This document shows, in pieces, positions 16,152-25,418 of a stretch of DNA of 64,000 nucleotides (the first letter of the stretch is position 1; each line of letters starts with the position of its first letter). The translations under genes were made by a program, and so were the position numbers. Origin of the DNA: Klebsiella michiganensis (GTDB lineage Bacteria; Pseudomonadota; Gammaproteobacteria; Enterobacterales; Enterobacteriaceae). The notes under the pieces were generated by a model, which was not told the origin of the DNA, did not search any database, and saw only the letters and a program-made list of their open reading frames with translations. Where the stretch lies: contig CP011077.1 of the NCBI GenBank assembly GCA_000963575.1, positions 3,782,001 to 3,846,000 of the forward strand, written 5' to 3'.

Positions 16152-16164
16152 GTACTGAAAGTAC
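16152..16164. promoter_or_regulatory. Palindromic operator candidate upstream of the repressor
   Basis: GTACTGAAAGTAC is a perfect GTACT-N3-AGTAC palindrome 50 bp upstream of the repressor ATG. A further AAGTACGA lies at 16103-16110, next to the start codon. It probably autoregulates the repressor. The rest of the gap 16103-16364 to yfhL shows no gene; it should hold the yfhL promoter. Confidence 0.5.
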
Positions 16165-16364
16165 ACAAAGCACAAAACTTAAAGGCGCAGTATCATTGGG
16201 GATGATCTGCTTTTGTGGTAAAGTGCGCGCCATCGAAACGTCCCTGCTGTAGCCGTTATCTTTAATCAGATTTAATACTGGTTAAATATACATGCTTTTG
16301 CAATGTTTCGGGCGCGAAATATGAATATATCTTTTAGCACGGTGGGTGCAGGTAACAGGTTGAA

Positions 16365-16625
16365 ATGGCGTTATTAATTACGAAGAAGTGCATCAACTGC
16401 GATATGTGCGAACCGGAGTGCCCGAACCAGGCCATCTCCATGGGGGATGCTATCTACCAGATCGACACCGACCGCTGCACGGAATGCGTTGGCCATTACG
16501 AAACCCCGACCTGCCAGAAAGTTTGCCCGATCCCCAGCACGATTATTAGTGACCCGGCGCACATTGAGAGTGAAGAGCAGCTGTGGGATAAGTTTGTGCT
16601 GCTCCACCATGCGGATAAACTTTAG
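16365..16625 (+). CDS. yfhL: YfhL, 2[4Fe-4S] ferredoxin-like protein (86 aa)
   Basis: Small electron carrier with two cysteine clusters: CINCDMCEPECPN at the N-terminus and CTECVGHYETPTCQKVCP (residues about 38-55, with the insertion typical of Alvin-type ferredoxins). The length equals E. coli YfhL. It converges on acpS, with the two stops overlapping by 4 bp. It is the first conserved chromosomal gene to the right of the tail locus and therefore marks its insertion side. Confidence 0.95.
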   Translation: MALLITKKCINCDMCEPECPNQAISMGDAIYQIDTDRCTECVGHYETPTCQKVCPIPSTIISDPAHIESEEQLWDKFVLLHHADKL

Positions 16626-17002
16626 CTTTCGATGATCACCGTCGCGCAGGCGTAATGGCGCTCATCCGCCAGGGTGACGTGCACTGAGCGGACGCCCATT
16701 TTTTCAGCCAATCGTTCCGCCTCTTCCCAGAAGCGCAGTTGAGGCTTGCCAAGCGCGTCGTTAAACACTTCAAACTGGTTAAACGCCAGCCCGTTGCGGA
16801 TCCCGGTGCCAAAGGCTTTAGCCGCAGCCTCTTTCACCGCAAAACGCTTCGCCAGAAAACGTACCGGCTGCTGGTGCGCCTGGTACAGCACCCATTCGTT
16901 TTGGCTCAATACCCGCTTTGCCAGCCGGTCACCGGAACGGGAAATCACGCTCTCAATGCGCGCAATTTCCACAATGTCCGTGCCAAGACCGAGAATGGCC
17001 AT
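16622..17002 (-). CDS. acpS: Holo-[acyl-carrier-protein] synthase (126 aa)
   Basis: Transfers 4'-phosphopantetheine from CoA to apo-ACP, activating fatty-acid synthesis. MAILGLGTDIVEIARIESV holds the metal-binding Asp9, and FAVKEAAAKAFGTGI holds the conserved Glu/Lys helix. It is the last gene of the lepA-lepB-rnc-era-recO-pdxJ-acpS string, and its ATG overlaps the pdxJ stop (TAATG). Length and order are as in E. coli. Confidence 0.97.
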   Translation of the reverse strand: MAILGLGTDIVEIARIESVISRSGDRLAKRVLSQNEWVLYQAHQQPVRFLAKRFAVKEAAAKAFGTGIRNGLAFNQFEVFNDALGKPQLRFWEEAERLAEKMGVRSVHVTLADERHYACATVIIES

Positions 17003-17733
17003 TAGCGGCGAGCTTCCAGCATCAGGCGTTTCATCTCAGCCACGGCCTCTTTAAGACCGCTCATTACCGCACGGCCGATGATCGCGTGGCCAATGTTCAG
17101 CTCATGCATTTCGGGGATCCGCGCGATAGCCTGAACGTTGTGATACGTCAGACCGTGGCCAGCATTCACCTTCAACCCTTTAGAGGCGGCATAGCTCGCG
17201 GCTTCAGCAATACGCGCCAGCTCTTTGGCCTGAGTCGCTTCGTCTTCAGCATCCGCGTAGCAGCCTGTGTGGATTTCGATATAAGGCGCGCCCACGGCCA
17301 CCGCCGCGTCAATCTGTGCGTGGTCGGCATCAATAAACAGAGAAACCAGGATGCTTGCATCGGCCAGACGCTGGCAGGCATCGCGCATTTTATCCAGTTG
17401 ACCGGCAACGTCGAGACCGCCTTCGGTGGTCACTTCCTGACGCTTTTCCGGTACCAGGCAGCAGAAATGCGGTTTCGTCTGGCAGGCAATACCGATCATC
17501 TCTTCGGTGACGGCCATTTCAAGATTCATGCGGGTATCGAGGGTTTCACGCAGAACGCGAACGTCACGGTCGGTGATATGGCGGCGATCTTCACGCAGAT
17601 GCACGGTAATGCCATCGGCACCAGCCTGCTCCGCAATAAACGCGGCCTGAACCGGATCCGGGTATGCCGTGCCGCGTGCGTTACGCAGGGTAGCGATGTG
17701 ATCGATGTTGACGCCTAACAGTAATTCAGCCAT
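17002..17733 (-). CDS. pdxJ: Pyridoxine 5'-phosphate synthase (243 aa)
   Basis: TIM-barrel enzyme closing the vitamin B6 ring from 1-deoxyxylulose 5-phosphate and 3-amino-2-oxopropyl phosphate. LLGVNIDHIATLRNARGTAYPDP at the N-terminus, ITVHLREDRRHI and VNAGHGLTYHNV are the phosphate and substrate loops. It is translationally coupled to acpS. The gap of 74 bp to recO may hold a promoter, but none was assigned. Confidence 0.97.
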   Translation of the reverse strand: MAELLLGVNIDHIATLRNARGTAYPDPVQAAFIAEQAGADGITVHLREDRRHITDRDVRVLRETLDTRMNLEMAVTEEMIGIACQTKPHFCCLVPEKRQEVTTEGGLDVAGQLDKMRDACQRLADASILVSLFIDADHAQIDAAVAVGAPYIEIHTGCYADAEDEATQAKELARIAEAASYAASKGLKVNAGHGLTYHNVQAIARIPEMHELNIGHAIIGRAVMSGLKEAVAEMKRLMLEARR

Positions 17734-17807
17734 GACAATCCTCAGAGTTCGCAGACAGATGCCGGGCAGTGTACACCTGCCGGGGAAAGCCTGGCTACGT
17801 CCAGTGA

Positions 17808-18545
17808 TTACTGTGAGCTATCCGAAGGTTCAGGTGGTGGTTTTTTAGGCACAAACTGCCGGAACAGCTCGCGGCTTTTGAGGGGCTTCCCCTGCAGGTA
17901 CGGCTTGAGGGCAATTCGGGTGAAACGCTTGGCGGCACGGAGCGTGTCTGCGTCGGGAAATTCACGTTCGGCCAGGGCTCTGAGCTGGCGGCCGGTAAAA
18001 CTGCTGTGGCCGATCACCACGCTGGCAATAAAACCTTTCTCTTCACGGTAGGTGTAAGTCATTGTGTCATCGACGCCCGCCCCACTGCCGGCACAGTGCA
18101 GGAAGTCCACGCCGTAGCCAAGGTGCCCCAACAGCGCCAGTTCAAAGCGACGCAGCGCAGGCTCCGGCGTACCGGTTGCGCCCGCTAAGGCCTGAATACA
18201 GTGGAGGTAATCAAAGAAAAGCTCGGAAAAGCGGGTTTCTTGCTCAAGTACGCGAGCCACCAGCTCATTAACGTACAGCCCGCTGTAGAGCGCGATACCA
18301 CTTAAGGGAAGTGCCAGAGAAACTGCTTCGGCGCTGCGCAGCGTTTTGACTTCGCCACGGCCGCCCCAGCGAACCAGCAGAGGTGTAAAGGGCTGCAAAG
18401 CACCTTTCAGGTTTGAGCGTTTGGAGCGCGCGCCTTTGGCAATCAGGCGAACGCGTCCTGACTCTTCGGAAAACAGGTCGAGCAGAAGGCTGGTTTCGCT
18501 CCAGGGGCGACTATGCAGGACAAATGCCCGTTGCCAGCCTTCCAT
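17808..18545 (-). CDS. recO: DNA repair protein RecO (245 aa)
   Basis: RecFOR recombination mediator that loads RecA on SSB-coated DNA. The N-terminal OB fold begins EGWQRAFVLHSRPWSETSLL; the helical C-terminal part follows (RRFELALLGHLGYGVDFLHC). The length is close to the 242 aa of E. coli. The start is 3 bp from the era stop, the usual coupling. Confidence 0.96.
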   Translation of the reverse strand: MEGWQRAFVLHSRPWSETSLLLDLFSEESGRVRLIAKGARSKRSNLKGALQPFTPLLVRWGGRGEVKTLRSAEAVSLALPLSGIALYSGLYVNELVARVLEQETRFSELFFDYLHCIQALAGATGTPEPALRRFELALLGHLGYGVDFLHCAGSGAGVDDTMTYTYREEKGFIASVVIGHSSFTGRQLRALAEREFPDADTLRAAKRFTRIALKPYLQGKPLKSRELFRQFVPKKPPPEPSDSSQ

Positions 18546-18548
18546 ACA

Positions 18549-19457
18549 TTAGCTCAGGTCGTCGGTATAACCGAGACTGCGCAGCGCACGCTCGTCGTCG
18601 GCCCAGCCGGATTTCACCTTAACCCAAAGTTCGAGGTGAACCTTGGCTTCGAACATCTCTTCCATGTCTTTACGGGCTTCGATACCGATGGTTTTGATTT
18701 TGGCCCCTTTGTTGCCAATCACCATTTTCTTCTGCCCTTCGCGCTCAACGAGGATCAGCCCGTTAATGTCGTAGCCGCCGCGTTCGTTGGTCACAAACTG
18801 CTCGATCTCCACGGTCACGGAGTAAGGCAGTTCGGCGCCCAGGAAGCGCATCAGCTTTTCACGAATGATCTCTGACGCCATAAAGCGCTGGGAGCGGTCG
18901 GTAATGTACTCTTCCGGGAAGTGGTGGATAGCTTCCGGCAGGTGCTTACGGACGATTTCCGCGATGGTATCGACGTTCATTCCGGTTTCCGCCGAGATAG
19001 GCACGATATCGAGGAAATTCATCTGGCTGCCGAGGAACTGCAGGTGAGGCAGCAAAACGGTTTTATCCTGAACGTTGTCAACTTTGTTGACGGCCAGAAT
19101 TACCGGCGCACGACTGTCGCGCAGCTTGTTCAGCACCATTTCGTCATCCGGCGTCCAGCGGGTGCCTTCAACGACGAAGATAACCAGCTCAACGTCGCCG
19201 ATGGAACTGCTCGCCGCTCGGTTCATCAGGCGGTTAATCGCGCGTTTTTCTTCCATGTGCAGCCCTGGGGTATCGACGTAAATCGCCTGATACGGCCCTT
19301 CGGTATGGATGCCCATGATGCGGTGGCGCGTGGTTTGCGCCTTACGCGAGGTAATCGAGACTTTTTGCCCAAGCAGCTGATTCAGCAGCGTGGATTTGCC
19401 GACGTTCGGGCGACCAACAATGGCCGCGAAGCCGCAATACGTTTTTTCTTCGCTCAT
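18549..19457 (-). CDS. era: GTPase Era (302 aa)
   Basis: Essential GTPase that binds the 3' end of 16S rRNA and checks 30S maturation. G1 is GRPNVGKSTL (15-24), G3 DTPG (62-65) and G4 NKVD (124-127). The C-terminal KH domain has the VIGNKGAKIKTIG loop. Its start overlaps the rnc stop by 4 bp. It ends the RNase III-Era pair, which links rRNA processing to small-subunit assembly. Confidence 0.98.
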   Translation of the reverse strand: MSEEKTYCGFAAIVGRPNVGKSTLLNQLLGQKVSITSRKAQTTRHRIMGIHTEGPYQAIYVDTPGLHMEEKRAINRLMNRAASSSIGDVELVIFVVEGTRWTPDDEMVLNKLRDSRAPVILAVNKVDNVQDKTVLLPHLQFLGSQMNFLDIVPISAETGMNVDTIAEIVRKHLPEAIHHFPEEYITDRSQRFMASEIIREKLMRFLGAELPYSVTVEIEQFVTNERGGYDINGLILVEREGQKKMVIGNKGAKIKTIGIEARKDMEEMFEAKVHLELWVKVKSGWADDERALRSLGYTDDLS

Positions 19458-20134
19458 TCCAGCTCCAGCTTTTTCAGCGCCTGCTCAGCCGCAGCCTGTT
19501 CCGCTTTACGGCGGCTTGAGCCTGTCCCTACGACAGGCTCAGGCAGGCCACTCACCTGACAGTGAATGGTAAATTCTTGATCGTGCGCTTCACCGCGCAC
19601 CTGCACCACCAGATACGACGGCAGCGGCAGATGGCGACCCTGCAGGTACTCCTGCAGACGCGTTTTCGGATCTTTTTGCTTGTCGCCTGGACTGATTTCG
19701 TCGAGACGGGTCTGATACCACGAGAGAATCAGACGCTCAACGTTCTGAATGTCGCTGTCGAGGAAGACGCCACCGATCAACGCTTCCACGGTATCAGCAA
19801 GAATCGACTCCCGACGGAAGCCGCCACTTTTCAGTTCACCCGGCCCAAGACGCAGACACTCACCCAGTTCGAACTCGCGCGCGATTTCTGCCAGCGTATT
19901 GCCGCGCACCAGCGTCGCGCGCATGCGGCTCATGTCCCCCTCGTCTACGCGAGGAAAACGGTGATACAGCGCATTAGCGATGACATAACTGAGAATAGAG
20001 TCACCCAAAAACTCAAGACGCTCGTTGTGTTTGCTGCTGGCACTACGATGGGTTAATGCCTGTTGCAACAGATCCTGATGTTGAAAAGTGTAGCCCAGCT
20101 TACGCTGCAGCCTATTTATTACGATGGGATTCAT
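19454..20134 (-). CDS. rnc: Ribonuclease III (226 aa)
   Basis: Cuts double-stranded RNA, including the 30S rRNA precursor. The signature NERLEFLGDSIL (38-49) carries the catalytic Glu and Asp; the dsRNA-binding domain fills the C-terminus (DPKTRLQEYLQGRHLPLPSY). The length matches E. coli. A long leader hairpin (20170-20217) fits the known autoregulation by self-cleavage. Confidence 0.98.
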   Translation of the reverse strand: MNPIVINRLQRKLGYTFQHQDLLQQALTHRSASSKHNERLEFLGDSILSYVIANALYHRFPRVDEGDMSRMRATLVRGNTLAEIAREFELGECLRLGPGELKSGGFRRESILADTVEALIGGVFLDSDIQNVERLILSWYQTRLDEISPGDKQKDPKTRLQEYLQGRHLPLPSYLVVQVRGEAHDQEFTIHCQVSGLPEPVVGTGSSRRKAEQAAAEQALKKLELE

Positions 20135-20169
20135 GCGATACCAAAATTAATGAATGCGTCAACTATTCA

Positions 20170-20217
20170 GCACACGGAACAGACCTGAAAAAAGGAAACC
20201 AACGCTGTTTCGTGTGC
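20170..20217 (-). promoter_or_regulatory. rnc leader hairpin (RNase III autoregulation, rncO-like)
   Basis: Arms at 20170-20182 and 20205-20217 (GCACACGGAACAG against CTGTTTCGTGTGC) form a 13-bp stem with one wobble, 35 nt before the rnc start. A second stem, GGCTCCC/GGGAGCC, is at 20221-20238. In E. coli RNase III cuts such a leader stem and lowers its own mRNA. Homology is by position and form. Confidence 0.6.
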
Positions 20218-20306
20218 CGTGGCTCCCTTTCGGGAGCCAATCTTTAAAGGCGGGAATATTCTATACACAACGACAGGGGATGTCGTTAGTTTGTGGGATT
20301 TATTGT

Positions 20307-21281
20307 TTAATGAATGCCACCAATTCGGCTCAAACGAACACCCGTTGGCCATTCACCTTCTTGTTTCTCGAAACTCATCCAAATCGCTGTCGCTTTACCG
20401 ACCAGATTTTGCTCCGGAACAAAGCCCCAATAGCGGCTGTCTGCGCTATTGTCACGGTTATCACCCATCATAAAATAGTGACCCGGCGGAACAATCCATG
20501 TCGCCAGCGGCAAACCAGACTGCTGGTAGTACATTCCCACCTGATCCTGAGCAATAGGCACCGTCAGAATGTTATGGGTGACGTTACCCAGCGTTTCTTT
20601 ACGCTCGCTCAGGCGAACTCCGTCTTCGCGGGTCTGATCTTTAGGCAACTGGAAGAAACCGGAAGTGGCCTCGCTGCCGTTGCGGCGGGCGAACGTCTGC
20701 ACAAAATCACTGGCTTCCACGTTGGAATAAGTGATTGGCAGGGCGTTGTCGCAGGCCTGACCGGAACTGCAATTAGGCTGAACGGTAACTTCTTTCGACT
20801 GTGGATCGTAACTCACCCGGTCGCCCGGCAGCCCTACAACGCGCTTAATATAGTCCAGGCGTGGATCTTCAGGGTATTTAAATACCGCAATATCGCCGCG
20901 TTTAGGGTGCCCGGTTTCAATTAAGGTTTTCTGATAAATCGGATCTTTAATGCCGTAGGCAAACTTCTCTACCAGAATAAAATCACCGATTAACAGCGTT
21001 GGCATCATCGAACCGGAAGGGATCTGGAAAGGCTCATAAATAAATGAGCGCACCACCAGCACAATCGCCAGAACCGGGAACACGGACGCGCCGGTTTCCA
21101 GCCAGCCCGGTTTAGGGCCCACTTTTTTCAGCGTCTTTTTGTCCAGTGCGTCACCGGTGGCAGCCTGCGCTGCCGCCTGTTTTTCACGACGTTTTGGTGC
21201 AAAGATAAACTTGTCCAGACACCACAAAATGCCCGTCACCAGCGTGGCTACCACGAGGATCAAAGCAAACATATTCGCCAT
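20307..21281 (-). CDS. lepB: Signal peptidase I (324 aa)
   Basis: Inner-membrane serine protease that releases exported proteins. Two N-terminal membrane segments are MFALILVVATLVTGILW (residues 3-19) and about 61-77. Catalytic Ser is in PSGSMMPTL (about 91) and Lys in YIKRVVGLPGDRV (about 146). Box E, GDNRDNSADSR, is near 273. It follows lepA by 14 bp in the lepAB operon. Confidence 0.98.
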   Translation of the reverse strand: MANMFALILVVATLVTGILWCLDKFIFAPKRREKQAAAQAATGDALDKKTLKKVGPKPGWLETGASVFPVLAIVLVVRSFIYEPFQIPSGSMMPTLLIGDFILVEKFAYGIKDPIYQKTLIETGHPKRGDIAVFKYPEDPRLDYIKRVVGLPGDRVSYDPQSKEVTVQPNCSSGQACDNALPITYSNVEASDFVQTFARRNGSEATSGFFQLPKDQTREDGVRLSERKETLGNVTHNILTVPIAQDQVGMYYQQSGLPLATWIVPPGHYFMMGDNRDNSADSRYWGFVPEQNLVGKATAIWMSFEKQEGEWPTGVRLSRIGGIH

Positions 21282-21295
21282 GCCAACTCCTTAGA

Positions 21296-23095
21296 TTATT
21301 TGCTGTCTTTGCCGACGTGCAGTATGGCCAGGAATGCTTCCTGAGGCAGTTCGACGTTGCCAACCTGCTTCATGCGTTTCTTACCGTCTTTCTGTTTCTG
21401 CAGCAGCTTTTTCTTACGGCTGACGTCACCACCGTAGCACTTAGCCAGAACGTTTTTACGCAGCTGTTTCACCGTCGAACGCGCGATGATGTGGTTGCCG
21501 ATGGCAGCCTGAATCGCGATATCAAACTGTTGGCGAGGAATCAGATCCTTCATTTTCTCCACCAGCTCACGGCCACGGTAAGGCGCGTTGTCGTTGTGTG
21601 TGATAAGCGCCAGCGCATCAACGCGATCGCCATTAATCAGTACATCAACGCGCACCATGTTGGAAGCCTGGAAACGTTTGAAATTGTAATCCAGCGACGC
21701 GTAGCCGCGGGAAGTGGATTTCAGACGGTCGAAGAAGTCGAGCACCACTTCCGCCATTGGGATTTCATAGGTCAGCGCAACCTGATTGCCGTGATAAACC
21801 ATGTTGGTTTGCACGCCGCGTTTTTCGATACACAGCGTAATTACGTTCCCGAGGAACTCCTGCGGCAGCAGCATGTGACATTCCGCAATCGGCTCGCGCA
21901 GCTCTTCGATGTTGTTCAGCGGCGGCAGCTTAGACGGGCTGTCAACGTAGACGATCTCTTTGCTCGTCGTTTGCACTTCGTAAACTACGGTTGGTGCAGT
22001 AGTGATCAGATCGAGATCGTATTCACGCTCCAGACGCTCCTGGATGATCTCCATGTGCAGCAGACCCAGGAAGCCACAGCGGAAGCCGAAGCCCAGCGCC
22101 GTTGAGCTTTCTGGCTCGTAGAACAAAGAGGCGTCGTTCAGGCTCAGCTTGCCGAGCGCATCACGGAAGTTTTCGTAGTCGTCTGAGCTGACCGGGAACA
22201 GGCCGGCATAAACCTGCGGCTTCACTTTTTTGAAGCCAGGCAGCGCTTTGTCCGCCGGGTTACGGGATAGCGTCAGGGTATCGCCCACCGGGGCGCCCAG
22301 GATGTCTTTGATTGCACAAACCAGCCAGCCTACTTCGCCGCATTTCAGTTCGGTACGGTCAATCTGCTTCGGCGTAAAGATGCCAAGGCGGTCGGCGTTG
22401 TATACCTGGCCGGTGCTCATGACTTTAACTTTGTCACCTTTGCGCAGGGTACCGTTTTTCACACGGATCAGGGAAACAACGCCCAAGTAGTTATCGAACC
22501 AGGAGTCGATGATTAGCGCCTGCAGCGGTGCATCAGGATCGCCTTCCGGCGCAGGGATATCGCGCACCAGACGCTCTAATACATCCGGTACACCCACGCC
22601 GGTTTTCGCCGAGCAACGTACCGCATCGGTGGCATCGATGCCCACGATGTCTTCAATCTCTTCCGCCACGCGCTCAGGATCGGCCGCCGGCAGGTCAATC
22701 TTGTTCAGAACCGGAACCACTTCCAGGTCCATTTCCATCGCCGTGTAGCAGTTTGCCAGAGTTTGAGCCTCAACGCCCTGCCCGGCATCCACCACCAGCA
22801 GCGCCCCTTCACAAGCGGCGAGCGAGCGGGACACTTCATAAGAGAAGTCAACGTGCCCAGGGGTATCGATGAAGTTCAGCTGATAAGTTTCACCGTCGCT
22901 GGCTTTGTAGTCGAGGGTAACGCTCTGCGCTTTGATGGTAATACCACGTTCGCGTTCCAGATCCATGGAGTCGAGGACCTGCGCGGCCATTTCACGGTCG
23001 GACAGGCCGCCGCAAATCTGGATGATACGGTCAGACAGCGTCGATTTACCGTGGTCGATGTGGGCAATAATAGAAAAGTTACGTATATTCTTCAT
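21296..23095 (-). CDS. lepA: Elongation factor 4 / LepA GTPase (599 aa)
   Basis: Ribosome-bound GTPase related to EF-G that acts in translation and 30S assembly. G1 AHIDHGKSTLSDR (11-23), G3 DTPGHVDFSYEV, G4 NKIDLPAAD. The C-terminal LepA-specific domain ends RKKKLLQKQKDGKKRMKQVG and further basic residues. Length as in E. coli. First gene of the operon that runs to acpS. Confidence 0.98.
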   Translation of the reverse strand: MKNIRNFSIIAHIDHGKSTLSDRIIQICGGLSDREMAAQVLDSMDLERERGITIKAQSVTLDYKASDGETYQLNFIDTPGHVDFSYEVSRSLAACEGALLVVDAGQGVEAQTLANCYTAMEMDLEVVPVLNKIDLPAADPERVAEEIEDIVGIDATDAVRCSAKTGVGVPDVLERLVRDIPAPEGDPDAPLQALIIDSWFDNYLGVVSLIRVKNGTLRKGDKVKVMSTGQVYNADRLGIFTPKQIDRTELKCGEVGWLVCAIKDILGAPVGDTLTLSRNPADKALPGFKKVKPQVYAGLFPVSSDDYENFRDALGKLSLNDASLFYEPESSTALGFGFRCGFLGLLHMEIIQERLEREYDLDLITTAPTVVYEVQTTSKEIVYVDSPSKLPPLNNIEELREPIAECHMLLPQEFLGNVITLCIEKRGVQTNMVYHGNQVALTYEIPMAEVVLDFFDRLKSTSRGYASLDYNFKRFQASNMVRVDVLINGDRVDALALITHNDNAPYRGRELVEKMKDLIPRQQFDIAIQAAIGNHIIARSTVKQLRKNVLAKCYGGDVSRKKKLLQKQKDGKKRMKQVGNVELPQEAFLAILHVGKDSK

Positions 23096-23289
23096 AGTTA
23101 GAGGTTTTATGCCTTACAAATGGCCTGTGAGCTCGGCGCTTCGCGCTGTACGGAGCAGGATGTCAGAGACTGTCTTCTGCCTGAAACGCCGCATTCTACA
23201 CTACAACCAGAAAGTGAGGAAACTGCTCATCCTGCAAGCTTAGGTAAGCTATAAGCAGGATGTGCAAAGAGATGTCATTTGAAGGGAAT

Positions 23290-23772
23290 TTATTGATTTT
23301 CAGCCGGCGGCGTGGACGTATCGACACGCAGTGCATCCGGGCTAAGCGCAACGCTAAGGATCACCGGCTGCCAGCTCTCTCGGCGGCTGAAATACTGGGA
23401 AAATCCGCGAGCAAGCAGAAAGCCTCCCACGCCACCGAGCAAGGCACCGCACATGGCGGCCAGGTTGGTACCAAACAGCGTCTGGAACAGACCTGAGCAC
23501 ACAAAGAGCCCCACCAACGGCGACATGTACACCAGCAGTGCAGATCCTAACAGACTGCTTTCCGCAATGCCCAGTTCCACTTTCTGCCCAACCTCCAGCG
23601 GCTGCTCGCTTGGAACAGACAGCAAATGGCTGGTCTGCGGCCCCAGTTTGTTCAATACACGGGTGCCACATCCAGACCGCGAAGCGCAGCTGTTACAAGA
23701 GGCTTTAACATCACAGTGCAGCAGCGCTTCACCGTTTTGCCAGGAGACGACTGTCGCCCACTCTTTGATCAT
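23290..23772 (-). CDS. rseC: Sigma-E regulator RseC (160 aa)
   Basis: Inner-membrane protein of the rpoE operon, also linked to SoxR reduction and thiamine-related functions. The N-terminal Cys cluster CDVKASCNSCASRSGCG could bind a metal. Two membrane helices follow (LLGSALLVYMSPLVGLFVCS and AMCGALLGGVGGFLLARGF). The start overlaps rseB by 4 bp. The precise activity is not settled for the family. Confidence 0.94.
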   Translation of the reverse strand: MIKEWATVVSWQNGEALLHCDVKASCNSCASRSGCGTRVLNKLGPQTSHLLSVPSEQPLEVGQKVELGIAESSLLGSALLVYMSPLVGLFVCSGLFQTLFGTNLAAMCGALLGGVGGFLLARGFSQYFSRRESWQPVILSVALSPDALRVDTSTPPAENQ

Positions 23773-24734
23773 TGTGTCGCTCCGTTGAACTTCACGCTAT
23801 CACCAATGCGTTTCGCCGTTTGTGGCGGCAACTCACCCACAACGGTAATTTCGGTTTTATCGCGAATTTCTGTGCTGATAGTCCGACGACCGGTACGCAC
23901 CAGCTGCTCGCCATTACTTCCCTGAGACGGCGCCTGGCTGATATTCACCGAGAAGCTAAATAGCCCGTCAGAATAAAGGCGGGATTCGATGGGCACGCCC
24001 ACGGTTGGCAGAGGCCGGCGGCTGCTGGAGACCTCGTTAAAACCTTGAGGTAGCCATGTAGGCGCCCACGTAAATTGAGCCTTTTCCGCACCAGGTACGG
24101 ACAGCAGCGGAGGTAATGTCGCCTTTGCTAAATTCTGCATCAGACCGCTCGCCTGATTGTCGACTGAAAAAGAAACAACCCGGAACTGTTCAAGCGTTTC
24201 ACCATCGCGATCCAGTAAATCAACGCGCAGTGGCAGCTTGGTTTCGGTGTCGATCCAGACAATGTAGTTGTAGCGAGTTCCATCCCGAGCGACGACGCGA
24301 ATCACTTCGCATAATCTGTCGGCAATACGCGTCCGCCCGACGGAAATAAAGTCGTAGTACGGCGTCAGGCGTTTAAAGTCGGTGTAGACGATGGAAGGCA
24401 GAGAATCGACGATGTAATCCCCGGTGAGCGTGAAGGGCTCAAGTCCAGGTTCAAAGTAGCTGATTTCATTGCCGCGCTGAACGACTTCGCGGCGCGGGCC
24501 GTCCATTTGCAGGAATTGCGCAAGCGGGCGATTATCAAGACGTGCATGACGATAACTAAGAGACTCAATCCCTTGTTTGCTGATATTGATAAACGCCAGC
24601 TCGTAGTTGAGTGACTGACTTGCCTGGTTCATCTGCTGCAACAACGCCCCGGACGAAACAGTGTCCGCCGAGGCGTTGGAGGTGAACAACAGGCTGCCTG
24701 CCACGAGAGACAGGGCACACCAAAGTTGCTTCAT
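23769..24734 (-). CDS. rseB: Sigma-E regulatory protein RseB, periplasmic (321 aa)
   Basis: Binds the periplasmic part of RseA, shields it from DegS and senses off-pathway LPS. Signal peptide MKQLWCALSLVAGSLLFTSNASA (23 residues) is followed by the LolA/LppX-like N-terminal domain (QMNQASQSLNYELAFINISK) and the C-terminal domain with ESRLYSDGLFSFSVNI. Stop and start overlap with rseC and rseA. Confidence 0.96.
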   Translation of the reverse strand: MKQLWCALSLVAGSLLFTSNASADTVSSGALLQQMNQASQSLNYELAFINISKQGIESLSYRHARLDNRPLAQFLQMDGPRREVVQRGNEISYFEPGLEPFTLTGDYIVDSLPSIVYTDFKRLTPYYDFISVGRTRIADRLCEVIRVVARDGTRYNYIVWIDTETKLPLRVDLLDRDGETLEQFRVVSFSVDNQASGLMQNLAKATLPPLLSVPGAEKAQFTWAPTWLPQGFNEVSSSRRPLPTVGVPIESRLYSDGLFSFSVNISQAPSQGSNGEQLVRTGRRTISTEIRDKTEITVVGELPPQTAKRIGDSVKFNGATQ

Positions 24735-25387
24735 TACTGCGATTGCGTTCCTAAAGTTTGGTTTCCTGGCACTTGCACAGCGGCCTGCTGGGTTTGCGCC
24801 TGTTCAAACTGGAGCTGCTCGGAGTGTAAACGACGCTGCAATTCATAATCCTGCAGCATAGCGTTAATACGACGACGCTGTTCCTGTACCTGCTGACTGC
24901 TGTTGCCGTTGCTAGCCGTAGCGTCAGACGGTACGCCAAGGCTTACCGGACTGGCTTTGCCCATCATCGGCAGGGTGTTAAACACTGGCGCTTCTGGCTG
25001 TGCGGTGCTGTCAGACTGGCCATTATAGTGCTGCACGCCCACGATAACCGCAAGCGATACGCACGCAGCAACGCCCATTTGGGTCAGTTGGCTTGCCCAC
25101 GGACGCACCTTGTGCCAGAACGGCATTTTCTGCCATTGCTGAGGCTGCGGCTGTGATTCGGTAATGAGCGGCGCGACGTTGCGCACAGGCTCATTCGCGA
25201 TAGCCGCCATCACGTTGGCAGAAATATCAAAATGGAGCACTTCGCTGGTATCTCCGCGCATCGTGTCGCGGATAAGATGGTAACTCTCCCAGCGTTGCTG
25301 CAATTCGCTGTCGTTTGACAGACGATTGAGCAGCTCGTTATCGAGAGATTCGCCATCCATTAAAGCGGAAAGTTGTTCTTTCTGCAT
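24734..25387 (-). CDS. rseA: Anti-sigma-E factor RseA (217 aa)
   Basis: Holds RpoE inactive at the inner membrane until cut by DegS and RseP. I choose ATG 25385-25387 (MQKEQLSALMDGESLDNELL), which matches the E. coli start; a longer frame begins 22 codons upstream. The N-terminal anti-sigma domain has SYHLIRDTMRGDT. The membrane segment is near 101-118 (GVAACVSLAVIVGVQHY), and the periplasmic end is Gln-rich (FEQAQTQQAAVQ). The C-terminus GTQSQ is conserved. Confidence 0.96.
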   Translation of the reverse strand: MQKEQLSALMDGESLDNELLNRLSNDSELQQRWESYHLIRDTMRGDTSEVLHFDISANVMAAIANEPVRNVAPLITESQPQPQQWQKMPFWHKVRPWASQLTQMGVAACVSLAVIVGVQHYNGQSDSTAQPEAPVFNTLPMMGKASPVSLGVPSDATASNGNSSQQVQEQRRRINAMLQDYELQRRLHSEQLQFEQAQTQQAAVQVPGNQTLGTQSQ

Positions 25388-25418
25388 GCCTAAATACCCT
25401 TCCAGTAATCCGCTATCG

